From: Microcaldota archaeon
GTDB taxonomy: Archaea > Micrarchaeota > Micrarchaeia > Micrarchaeales > CABMGC01
Reading direction: 5' to 3'
DNA length: 6,465 nt
Assembly (NCBI GenBank): GCA_030040335.1
Contig: JASHTX010000027.1
Coordinates: forward strand, 1-6,465
The position numbers and the translations under genes are program-made. Of this stretch, positions 1-6,388 are shown piece by piece. Every line of letters begins with the position of its first letter. Within the stretch, counting starts at the first letter, position 1. The notes beneath the pieces are model-generated. The model saw only the letters and a program-made list of their open reading frames with translations, had not been told where the DNA came from and did not search any database.

Positions 1-834
1 CAGCCGACAACGACATTCTCCATGAGCACAGCCGCGGTCACATCGCTTACGGGCACCAACTTCTTCAGCGACTTCACATACAACGCTGTTGAGATAGATG
101 CTCCGTCAAACACGGCATCAACAGACGCGTTCGGCTTCGAGCTCGTGAACTCGACCGCAGGACCAGGGGCTAGCCCGCTCTTCTACCTGAACTACTCTAG
201 GAGTGGACAGTGGAACAACGTCACTTACTTCTCGTCCACCAGCGGCGTGATAAACGCCCGGGTAGGATTCAGAAGCGAGAGAGGAAGCGAGGTAAGCGCG
301 ATAAGCCCTACCCAGATCACTCTGGACATGGCCAAGTCGATAGACACGCTGCAGTTCATAGTAGGCCCTGTAAACTCCACGGTAGCTCCTACATCGACGT
401 CGCAGGTAGGACCGTACAAGGTAGGACAGACAACAAACCTGCCTAACGTGACGATCGCGGCAGTTAACGCAACCTGCAGCTTCACATCAACAAGCTGCAC
501 GGTAACAGGCTTGAACAACGTCTCGGCAGTAGTGAGCGGAGGAATAACAAACGTTACGACTCCAAACCCACTGAACACCGTGACAACGCCGCTCGTGGTC
601 CTTGACAGCAACGCGACTGCAGGAACGCAGATAGTCATAGGAAGCAAGTACGTCAACAGCGTGGCTCAGCAGATAGCTGCTCAGAACCCGACCTTTGACT
701 CAAACTTCGGACCAAGCTCTGTGGTAGTGCAGGCATTCGGCAGCAACAGGATACTGGTGGCTGGTTACTATGCGAACCAGACTGTACAGGCAGGAAACCA
801 GTTCATCCAGGCACTGCTGGCGCAGGCACAGTGA
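1..834 (+). CDS. S-layer protein, C-terminal part (5' end outside window)
   Basis: Frame 1 is open from the first base to TGA at 832-834, giving 277 residues. The ATG at 22 is internal, because the frame continues upstream without a stop. The protein would form the outer crystalline coat of an archaeal cell. The last ~80 residues (589-831) show the pattern I associate with archaeal S-layer C-terminal domains: 'VVLDSNA', then 'IVIGSKYVNSVA' (compare the 'lIlVGGPvaN' motif of methanococcal S-layer proteins), then 'RILVAGYYANQTVQAGNQF' (compare 'lvVAGYtaedTraA'). There is no C-terminal membrane helix, so anchoring must be by another route or partner. At least ten N-x-S/T sequons suggest heavy N-glycosylation. 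One close cysteine pair (C-x6-C, encoded at 475-498) may form a disulphide. The composition is rich in S, T, N, V and A with few charges, as in acidophile or exposed surface proteins. The family call is from recognition. The lineage (Micrarchaeota-like) is an inference. Confidence 0.8.
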   Translation, partial: QPTTTFSMSTAAVTSLTGTNFFSDFTYNAVEIDAPSNTASTDAFGFELVNSTAGPGASPLFYLNYSRSGQWNNVTYFSSTSGVINARVGFRSERGSEVSAISPTQITLDMAKSIDTLQFIVGPVNSTVAPTSTSQVGPYKVGQTTNLPNVTIAAVNATCSFTSTSCTVTGLNNVSAVVSGGITNVTTPNPLNTVTTPLVVLDSNATAGTQIVIGSKYVNSVAQQIAAQNPTFDSNFGPSSVVVQAFGSNRILVAGYYANQTVQAGNQFIQALLAQAQ

Positions 835-861
835 ACGCACGGTTAGCAATTAACAGTTTGT

Positions 862-900
862 AGAAGCCGCTTTTTGCGGCTTCTCTTTCTTTTTTTATTT
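862..900 (+). terminator. Hairpin plus T-tract terminator of the S-layer gene
   Basis: A perfect 9-bp inverted repeat (AGAAGCCGC at 862-870, GCGGCTTCT at 876-884) encloses a five-T loop and is followed at once by a pyrimidine tract ending in CTTTTTTTATTTTT. It lies 28 bases after the stop codon. Archaeal termination generally needs only the T-tract, but this has the full form of a bacterial intrinsic terminator. On the minus strand the same stem is not followed by a T-tract, so it should serve the plus-strand gene only. Confidence 0.8.
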
Positions 901-958
901 TTAAAGGATTAGCCTTGGCTCTGCCGGTTTTTCATTTTCATCATTCTCAGAGAAAGGC

Positions 959-3208
959 CTAACCGCTGCTCCTTCTCTTCTCGTTCTCGTGCTTACTGCC
1001 GCTACTGCTGCCCCTGCCCACGATCGCAGCCAGGTAGGCTGCAGCTGCAAGCGCTATGATCACCGCAATCGCAAGCAGGTCCGGACTGAGTGTCTGCTGG
1101 GTTTGAGAGGCGCTCGCGCCTGCAGAGGTAAACCTTACCAGAAGCGTGTTTCCGGCCTGCAGCGAGCCCGACGCAGGGTCGGGCAGGTACTCTGTTCCGT
1201 TATAATCCTCGTCAGGTATGCGGAACTGGCTGATTCCCGGGCCAGTTGAGAAAGCGATCGTGCTTGTCCCTATGCTGGTGTAGAAGACCCTGTCTGAAGC
1301 CACGCTTCCGAGGTCTTGGTAGCCGCCTATCACGTAGAGGTCGTCTCCGTAAGAGACCAGGACAGTGGATCTGATGGTCTCGTAAGGATACGCAGGACCC
1401 TTTTCCCACGCTCCCAGGCCATTGGTGGTGATCTGGGCGTAGAACAGGGAGTTGACAGTCATGGCGTTGGCTCCGTAGCCGCCGATGCAGAAGAGGTAGC
1501 CTGTTGAGGCTGTGCACGCCTGGTCGTAGACTGGATTCGGATACGGCGTCGCCTCTGCCCACTTCCCTATCCCTGACGCAGAAAGGGGTGCATAGTAAGT
1601 ATGATTGTAGCTTGAATTCTCATTGAGCGTGCGACCGCCTACGCAGTAGATGTAGTTATTGTACGGACTGCAGCTAGAATCGTCTATAGCGAACGGATAG
1701 CTGCTGGTCTTGTGCCACGTTCCCACTCCGGAGCCGGTTATGGGCGCGAAGTATGAGAGCGATGTGTCGCTGCCGTTGCTTGTGCCGCCCACGCAGTAGA
1801 GGTAGCCGTTGTTGATCACGCAGGAGTGGTTGTAGATACGAATCGGGTACGGAGTCGTGTTCTCCCACTCTCCTGCTCCTGAAGCAGATATGTTGGTGTA
1901 GCGTACTGCGTTGTATGACTCGCCCCCGAATATTCCTCCGACGCAATAGAAGCGCGAGCCGTATGCGTTGCAGTCCTGGTCGTAGACAAGCGTAGGGTAG
2001 TCGTTTGTGGGCATCCACTCGCCGGTTCCGTTCTGCGCCATCTTTGCAAAGTACATGGTGTTGGTCCCCGGTCCGCCGACGCAATATATGTATCCGCCGC
2101 TGGCGTCGCAGCTCTCATCGTCTACTGGGACCGGGTAGTTTTTGGTCTGGTTCCAGAAGAAGACTGGGCCAGAAACTGAAGAATTGCCGTCGTAGGTGAC
2201 GTTCCAGAGGCTCTGCATCGGCAATCCCGTTTCCACGAAGAGCGTGGGTATGCGCATCATGCTCAGTATGCCCGTCCTGTTGAGAGCCTCTATTCCGGGG
2301 CTGTTTATGCTCAATACGTAGAGCGTCTCGGTCAGGTTGTCGAAGACTCCCCACCTGGAATCATTTTCAAGGGGAAGCTCTCCTATCACAGTCTGCGTGG
2401 TTGTGTTTACGACAAATAGGTAGCTGTCGTGGTGGTCGAGCACGTACGCAAGTCCATATCGGTCGAAAGCAACCGAGCTCGCATATCCGCAATAGCTGCA
2501 GCCGCCCTTGCTGTTGGGCAGTTTTGGCAGAAACAGCGTGTTGGTTACATTGAGCGATGATGTGTTGATTATGCTTACGTAGTTGTTGTCGTGGTCTGCC
2601 ACATACAGGTACGCACCTGACGGCGTGACTATCGGCTGATACGGGTCAGGGTAGACGCCTATCTGCTTGATTGTCTTGTTATCAACCGCGTCTATGACGT
2701 CGAGTATTCCCTCGTCATTCTCGCTGACGTACGCCTCGGTGCCGTTTTTGTTGAAGGAGAGATAGAAGGGATGCTCAGTTGTCGGTATGCTGCCAGAGAC
2801 AGCGCCAGTGCTGTTTATTATGACGATCCTGTCGTTCTGGTAGTCGCATACGTAGATCTGGTTCCTGACCGGATTGACCGCTATCCCCTGAAGGTTCGTG
2901 CTGTTTACCGGTATGTTGCCTATCGGAGCGAGGGTGGTCGAGTTTATCATCTCCACACCGTTACCGGCTGTTGTAACATATAGGTAGTCGTTGAACGGGT
3001 TGAACGCAACCTGGGCGCCTGCGAACGGCGTCGAGTTTATTATCATGTTGTCAGTGGTGTTGATTATGGTTAGCTGCGTGCCGCTGATTGCGTAGAGGCG
3101 CGTGCCTGAAGGATTCAGAACCATGTTTGTTGCAGGCGCGGGTATGTGCGTGTCTGCGTTTGCAACGCCGATCAGAAGAAGGATGATTATCGCGAATATC
3201 TTCATCAT
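959..3208 (-). CDS. Membrane-anchored surface protein: YVTN beta-propeller + beta-sandwich + Kelch-like propeller
   Basis: Predicted exported protein of 749 residues, facing outward on a C-terminal anchor. Residues 1-18 are a signal peptide (MMKIFAIIILLLIGVANA, A-N-A before D19). Residues ~19-315 form YVTN-type propeller repeats (such as 'VNPVRNQIYVCDYQNDRIVI' and 'SGAYLYVADHDNNYVSIIN') with a CxxC at 237/240. Residues 322-345 carry the archaeal surface-domain motif 'FVETGLP...W.VTYDG'. Residues ~357-647 are six Kelch-like repeats of ~47 residues, 'YP..........C........C(V/I)GG.......Y.......SGxGxW'. Residues 649-697 ('STIAF...FRIP...GTEYLPDPASGSL...LLVRF') look like the second half of the FxExGLP sandwich. 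Residues 710-731 are a membrane helix followed by a short tail ending in KRRSSG. About 24 sequons are present. Two ATGs (3208 and 3205) begin the frame; I chose the first. A BRE/TATA element 36 bases upstream implies a nearly leaderless mRNA. The role is unknown; adhesion, S-layer contact or glycan binding are possible. It is not an enzyme I can recognise. Confidence 0.85.
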   Translation of the reverse strand: MMKIFAIIILLLIGVANADTHIPAPATNMVLNPSGTRLYAISGTQLTIINTTDNMIINSTPFAGAQVAFNPFNDYLYVTTAGNGVEMINSTTLAPIGNIPVNSTNLQGIAVNPVRNQIYVCDYQNDRIVIINSTGAVSGSIPTTEHPFYLSFNKNGTEAYVSENDEGILDVIDAVDNKTIKQIGVYPDPYQPIVTPSGAYLYVADHDNNYVSIINTSSLNVTNTLFLPKLPNSKGGCSYCGYASSVAFDRYGLAYVLDHHDSYLFVVNTTTQTVIGELPLENDSRWGVFDNLTETLYVLSINSPGIEALNRTGILSMMRIPTLFVETGLPMQSLWNVTYDGNSSVSGPVFFWNQTKNYPVPVDDESCDASGGYIYCVGGPGTNTMYFAKMAQNGTGEWMPTNDYPTLVYDQDCNAYGSRFYCVGGIFGGESYNAVRYTNISASGAGEWENTTPYPIRIYNHSCVINNGYLYCVGGTSNGSDTSLSYFAPITGSGVGTWHKTSSYPFAIDDSSCSPYNNYIYCVGGRTLNENSSYNHTYYAPLSASGIGKWAEATPYPNPVYDQACTASTGYLFCIGGYGANAMTVNSLFYAQITTNGLGAWEKGPAYPYETIRSTVLVSYGDDLYVIGGYQDLGSVASDRVFYTSIGTSTIAFSTGPGISQFRIPDEDYNGTEYLPDPASGSLQAGNTLLVRFTSAGASASQTQQTLSPDLLAIAVIIALAAAAYLAAIVGRGSSSGSKHENEKRRSSG
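1268..2140 (-). repeat. Six tandem Kelch-like repeats, five with a C-x8-C pair (coding)
   Basis: The units start at residues 357, 402, 452, 502, 554 and 605 of the 749-residue protein. Each runs 'YP', a cysteine about nine residues later, then C-x8-C ending in 'C(V/I)GG', an aromatic 'Y(F/Y)A' strand, and 'SGxGxW'. The cysteine pairs are 367/376, 413/422, 463/472, 513/522 and 565/574. The sixth unit keeps 'YVIGG' but has hydrophobic residues in place of both cysteines and lacks the closing 'SGxGxW'. The segment just before repeat 1 ('SGPVFFWNQTKNYP', residues 346-359) resembles that missing strand, so the ring may close by a strand swapped from the N-terminal side. Six units suggest a six-bladed propeller. 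Confidence 0.8.
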
Positions 3209-3240
3209 TCAGGATTCCTGAAGTTAATCACTCCTCACCG

Positions 3241-3255
3241 ATATATACTTTCCGC
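3241..3255 (-). promoter_or_regulatory. BRE/TATA promoter of the leftward propeller-protein gene
   Basis: Read on the minus strand this is GCGGAAAGTATATAT: a purine-rich BRE-like GGAAAG directly upstream of a TATATAT box, a good match to the archaeal consensus. The TATA centre (~3244) is 36 bases from the ATG at 3208. With the usual ~25-base spacing, transcription would start near 3218, leaving a leader of ~10 bases. The only Shine-Dalgarno-like stretch (GAGGAGTGAT, about 3226-3235) would lie upstream of that start point, so translation is probably from a near-leaderless message. Confidence 0.65.
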
Positions 3256-3270
3256 ATTTCTTAGGTAGCC

Positions 3271-3279
3271 TTTTAAATT
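3271..3279 (+). promoter_or_regulatory. Probable TATA box of the rightward two-gene operon
   Basis: TTTTAAATT centred near 3275 lies 36 bases before the GTG at 3311, the same spacing as the opposing TATA box to its gene. Its BRE side (GGTAGCC) is weak, so this is a less certain call. Transcription would begin near 3301, again leaving a leader of about ten bases. The two boxes are ~30 bases apart on opposite strands, so initiation complexes for the two directions may exclude each other. Confidence 0.45.
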
Positions 3280-3310
3280 TTGACTTCTCTATAGTGAGAG
3301 CGGCGATATC

Positions 3311-5395
3311 GTGCTTTCCTCGAAGCTATTCATACTGGCAATTCTGCTGACTGCAACCGCAAGCGTTTCTTCCGCATATACTACTTCGAAGGTCGACTCT
3401 CTGCTCGCGAACTACAGCGTTCCCAGCGCAATCGTGAGCTCGCTTTCTCCTGTAAACCTGACTCTCGGCACCGAACATTATGTGGCCCTCTACAGCAGCA
3501 ACACCCTCTATTTCCTTGTAAACGTGACCGCTAACAGCTATACCCTGGTTCTCAACTCGACCCACATAGCCGCGATAATAAAGAACTACACGATAAACAG
3601 CACCATAAACAAGGTCAATTTCTCGACTCTGGAAAGCGAGATGAAGAGCTATGAGGCATCTTCGGCTTCGGCGCTCTCAGACTGCTACTACAGGACCGGC
3701 GGTACAAGCGGATTGAGCTGCAACGTGACAAACTACTGCGCATCATGCCAGACCGTGCCTCTCTGCGGGCAGTACTTCAACAACGCATCGGTCAACATAG
3801 GCGGGCCCGAGGACTACGGAACTGGGCTTGGTGTCTTCGGCAGCGCCGTGGAGCAGTTCGGAACCGAGTACCTCTGGCTGAACAAGAGCTTCGGGCAGTT
3901 CATTAATGCTTCATCAAGCGTTAACAGGGCGAACGTGGGGCAGAACATCGCAGCACTGAGCGAGTCCTATCTGAACATCTCCAATCTCTCTGAATCGATA
4001 GGCAACAGTTCGCTCTTCCTCTACTCCGGCCCGCTCAACATCTACAGCATATGCCCCAACTATGCCAACCCGGCCACTGCGCCGTGGTACTGCAATTCGC
4101 TGGGATACTGCCAGAATCTGAACTACAACTACACGCTTCTGGGCAACATGGGCAGCCAGCTCGACAACGTACAGGCGTATCCCCTCTCAGACCCGCGCAT
4201 ACTCCAGATAGCGCAGAACACGACCGCGCTCGAGGAGAGCTACGTCTATCCCGTGCTCTCTAAGGCGAAGCAGTCGCAGCTCAAGCTGATACTCAACACC
4301 ACCATACCCGGATACAGCGTGCTCGTAAACAACACAAAGGCGCTGCTCAAGCACATAAGCAACGCGACGCTGAAGGACGAGCTGCTGGCACTCACGCAGG
4401 AATACGCCAACGTTACCACTGACTACTTCACCGCAAACCTCTCAAGCGCCAACCGCACGCTTGCAAGCCAGTACTCAGAGCTGAGCAGCGAGTACTCTAC
4501 GCTTAACACCAGCTACTCGCAGGTGCTTGGCCTGGCCGAGAACAACACGGTGACCATAATAGAGCTCCAGCTCTCCGGACCCACGTCCTCGTCCCTGAGC
4601 AATCTCGCCTTCGACCAGTTGCAGCTCAACTCCCTTGCCACTGCGAACAACATAAGCAACATAAGCATCGTAAACACGCAGCTCAAGACTGTCGCATCTA
4701 AGCTCTCTGCATATCCGAAGTCCACGGTGACGCTGACAAATGTGGCGAGGGGCGTAGACGCGCCTTTCGTTAGGGCGCTCGCGTCAGTGCTTGGCACAGG
4801 CTACACCAGCTCTGTCTCGCTCGCGCCGCTTCTCGGCACCGCAGTTCCATTGATCGTGGGCATACTGGTGCTAGTTCTCTTCATGTTCTTCCGCTCCTAC
4901 CTCAGGATGCACCACAAACTCTCTGCCAACCCAAGGATAGCAAAGAACTGGCGCTTCATCTACCTGGTGATCGGCCTGGTGGTGCTCGTCTGGATGGCCG
5001 TCAACTACATGCTTCTGGTCAGCGCCTCGGGCTCTGCGCAGTTCGGCGTCTTCCAGGGCGCGCTTTCGGCTTCAAAGACGGTAGTAGTAGCGGTCAACGG
5101 AACCCCGACCGCTGGCGAATCTACTTGCGCCAACAAGATCGCGGCGCAGGTGACCGCGCTCGGCAAGCAGCCAGTAAGCGCGTCGTTCGACAATAGCGTC
5201 TGCCAGGCGGGCGGCACTACCGGCACAGTAAGCTCATGCATGAACGCCTACGCTAGCAAGAACACACCGGTGATACTCCTCACAAACAACGCCTCGGCCT
5301 CATTCAGCCTATACTCCCTGTACGGTACCGTTCTCAGCGTGGGCGGAAACAACACGGTCATGAACTCCTGCTATGTCTCCCTGATGTTGAGGTAG
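3311..5395 (+). CDS. Large glycosylated two-helix membrane protein of unrecognised family
   Basis: 694 residues, GTG start. No other start codon exists in frame back to the TGA at 3281, and the GTG places a good signal peptide (residues 1-22, ending ASVSSA before Y23) at the N-terminus. The exported part (23-~502) carries 26 sequons, an eight-cysteine cluster (C125, 137, 143, 146, 152, 248, 261, 267) and S/N/L/E-rich helical stretches at ~300-460 that could form coiled coil (for example 'SQYSELSSEYSTLNTSYSQV'). Two membrane helices follow at ~505-527 and ~549-570, joined by a short basic loop (RSYLRMHHK...PRIAKNWR) that must be cytoplasmic; it contains no sequon. The C-terminal 120 residues are outside again, with four cysteines (606, 631, 643, 687) and three sequons. 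That domain resembles the exported part of the next protein. It is first gene of an operon with the next gene, four bases apart. I do not recognise a named family. An envelope-spanning role, such as anchoring the S-layer or sensing, is inference only. Confidence 0.85.
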   Translation: MLSSKLFILAILLTATASVSSAYTTSKVDSLLANYSVPSAIVSSLSPVNLTLGTEHYVALYSSNTLYFLVNVTANSYTLVLNSTHIAAIIKNYTINSTINKVNFSTLESEMKSYEASSASALSDCYYRTGGTSGLSCNVTNYCASCQTVPLCGQYFNNASVNIGGPEDYGTGLGVFGSAVEQFGTEYLWLNKSFGQFINASSSVNRANVGQNIAALSESYLNISNLSESIGNSSLFLYSGPLNIYSICPNYANPATAPWYCNSLGYCQNLNYNYTLLGNMGSQLDNVQAYPLSDPRILQIAQNTTALEESYVYPVLSKAKQSQLKLILNTTIPGYSVLVNNTKALLKHISNATLKDELLALTQEYANVTTDYFTANLSSANRTLASQYSELSSEYSTLNTSYSQVLGLAENNTVTIIELQLSGPTSSSLSNLAFDQLQLNSLATANNISNISIVNTQLKTVASKLSAYPKSTVTLTNVARGVDAPFVRALASVLGTGYTSSVSLAPLLGTAVPLIVGILVLVLFMFFRSYLRMHHKLSANPRIAKNWRFIYLVIGLVVLVWMAVNYMLLVSASGSAQFGVFQGALSASKTVVVAVNGTPTAGESTCANKIAAQVTALGKQPVSASFDNSVCQAGGTTGTVSSCMNAYASKNTPVILLTNNASASFSLYSLYGTVLSVGGNNTVMNSCYVSLMLR
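5389..5393 (+). promoter_or_regulatory. Shine-Dalgarno site deciding the start of the 186-residue gene
   Basis: GAGGT overlaps the stop codon of the upstream gene and sits six bases before the ATG at 5400, good spacing for pairing with the 16S rRNA 3' end. It favours ATG 5400 over the adjacent in-frame TTG at 5397, and points to translation of this internal operon gene by a leader-dependent route, unlike the two promoter-proximal genes in the window. Confidence 0.65.
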
Positions 5396-5399
5396 CTTG

Positions 5400-5960
5400 A
5401 TGGCCAAGAGCGAAGAGAAGAAGAAGGAGCCTGAGAAGAAGGGCGCATCCGAGAAGAAACCCGGCGCCCAGACGGCCAAGAAGGAATCCGGGATTGCAAC
5501 CCTCCTGATTATTCTCGTCCCGATAATCGTCCTTTTCCTTGTCTTCTACTTCGTCGTTCTCCCTAGCTCGCTCGTCACGGTGCCATTCACCACTTTCAAG
5601 AGCAACTACGACTCTGCTCATCAGGTCGCGATCTTTGTCACGTACTCCAACGAGTCGCAGTTCGTCAACGAGGCCAACTGCGCTATCGCGGTCACCGAAG
5701 CGCTGGGCAAGAACCCGAACAACGTGACAATCTACTACTCAAACTCCACAAACTGCGTTTACAAGACCGGCCCGTACACGAACATATCCGTAGCGAACGG
5801 CACGAGGACATTTTGCATCTCGGCTGTCAAATCCGTGCCCACTATCTTCCTCAACTACTCGTACATAAACAGCACGGTCTCAACCGCCTACAACCTCTAC
5901 GTCTACGGCAACGACAACTACTGGGGGCCGAACTGCCCGCTAGAAGTCGACATGCACTAG
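5400..5960 (+). CDS. Single-pass membrane protein with exported four-cysteine domain, paralogous to end of upstream protein
   Basis: 186 residues from ATG 5400. Residues 1-30 are a cytoplasmic, K/E-rich, low-complexity tail (MAKSEEKKKEPEKKG...). Residues 32-55 are one hydrophobic helix. Residues 57-186 lie outside, with seven sequons and four cysteines (94, 119, 139, 179). There is no cleavable signal peptide; the charged tail makes it N-in/C-out. The exported domain aligns by eye with residues ~577-693 of the upstream protein: 'F..F......A..V.I.V', then C, 'ALGK', C 25 residues after the first, a third C followed by 'A..S..P.I.L', then 'S.Y.LY', and 'GN....NC' near the end. So the protein resembles a stand-alone copy of the last helix and domain of its neighbour. 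It is the second gene of the operon and ends 14 bases from the convergent PIN gene. Its function is unknown. Partnership with the upstream protein is likely from operon structure and shared fold, but unproven. Confidence 0.85.
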   Translation: MAKSEEKKKEPEKKGASEKKPGAQTAKKESGIATLLIILVPIIVLFLVFYFVVLPSSLVTVPFTTFKSNYDSAHQVAIFVTYSNESQFVNEANCAIAVTEALGKNPNNVTIYYSNSTNCVYKTGPYTNISVANGTRTFCISAVKSVPTIFLNYSYINSTVSTAYNLYVYGNDNYWGPNCPLEVDMH

Positions 5961-5974
5961 CCCCTGCTCCATTC

Positions 5975-6388
5975 TCAAAGCGCAATTCGCCGTATCCCTG
6001 TTACGGCATCAAAGTCGCCATCGTCGCTTACAATCTCGTCTATGGCATTCTCTATGCAGCAGGCTGCGTGAATCGCATCTCTCGGGTCAAGCTCGCTCTT
6101 CTCTGCAATCTTCCGGGCTTGGTTTACCACCGCTTCATTTATCGCAATCAATCTCAGATTCGGAAATTCCAGGAACTTCCTTCCCTCCACAAATGACGTC
6201 TTCTTTCCTAATTTCTTTCTGACAACCCAGGTCAGCTCGTCCCATGTCAGCGCCGACGTCGCCGCATGCATGTTCCCTTCTGCAATCTTGATCAGGATCT
6301 CTTTCGAGGCCTTGGCCTTGGGATCTGATTCTGGAAGCGTGACATAGTAGATAAAGACGTTTGAATCAATGTATTTCATATTCTTCAT
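5975..6388 (-). CDS. PIN-domain ribonuclease, VapC-type toxin
   Basis: 137 residues, the usual length for a VapC toxin. PIN nucleases cut RNA with a metal ion held by conserved acidic residues. These are visible as 'YIDSNVFIYY' (D8), 'SALTWDELTWV' (E51), 'LDPRDAIHAA' (D104) and the closing 'VSDDGDFD' (S-x-D-x-D-F form, D123/D125), so the active site looks complete. Two starts are possible: ATG 6388 (used here) and ATG 6379. The latter gives 'MKYIDSN', the typical PIN N-terminus, and may be the true one. Either start overlaps the end of the upstream gene at 6366-6465, the usual antitoxin-toxin arrangement. The gene converges on the membrane-protein operon with only 14 bases between stops and no clear terminator. 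By hand count, 6121-6240 has 53/120 G+C against 68/120 for 4381-4500, a hint of separate origin. The target RNA cannot be read from sequence. Confidence 0.88.
   Translation of the reverse strand: MKNMKYIDSNVFIYYVTLPESDPKAKASKEILIKIAEGNMHAATSALTWDELTWVVRKKLGKKTSFVEGRKFLEFPNLRLIAINEAVVNQARKIAEKSELDPRDAIHAACCIENAIDEIVSDDGDFDAVTGIRRIAL

Noticed and set aside
225..656. 143-residue minus-strand open frame opposite the S-layer gene
   Set aside because: It lies wholly within the well-supported S-layer frame on the other strand, and its hydrophobic look follows from the V/T-rich complement.
22..834. Taking ATG 22 as the start of the S-layer gene
   Set aside because: The frame is open to the window edge (codons at 1-21 read QPTTTFS), there is no signal peptide after ATG 22, and no promoter or ribosome site precedes it. 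The gene is cut by the window.
1674..2118. Overlapping R-rich open frames in other frames of the Kelch repeats
   Set aside because: They are arginine- and histidine-rich by-products of the repeat codons, with no start signals; the main frame has clear repeat structure.
3210..3220. Short palindrome CAGGATTCCTG just upstream of the propeller-protein start as an operator
   Set aside because: Only five base pairs per arm; such palindromes are common by chance and it has no second copy nearby.
5397..5399. TTG as start of the 186-residue gene
   Set aside because: ATG follows immediately at 5400 and has the better spacing from the GAGGT site; TTG adds only one residue.
5358..5621. 87-residue minus-strand frame with a leucine-rich stretch across the operon junction
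   Set aside because: It is the complement of the K/E-rich tail (AAG/GAG codons give CTT/CTC). It spans two real genes and has no promoter.
5813..6196. 127-residue plus-strand frame across the operon end and PIN gene
   Set aside because: It covers parts of two genes with strong protein evidence on their own frames, and shows no recognisable domain.
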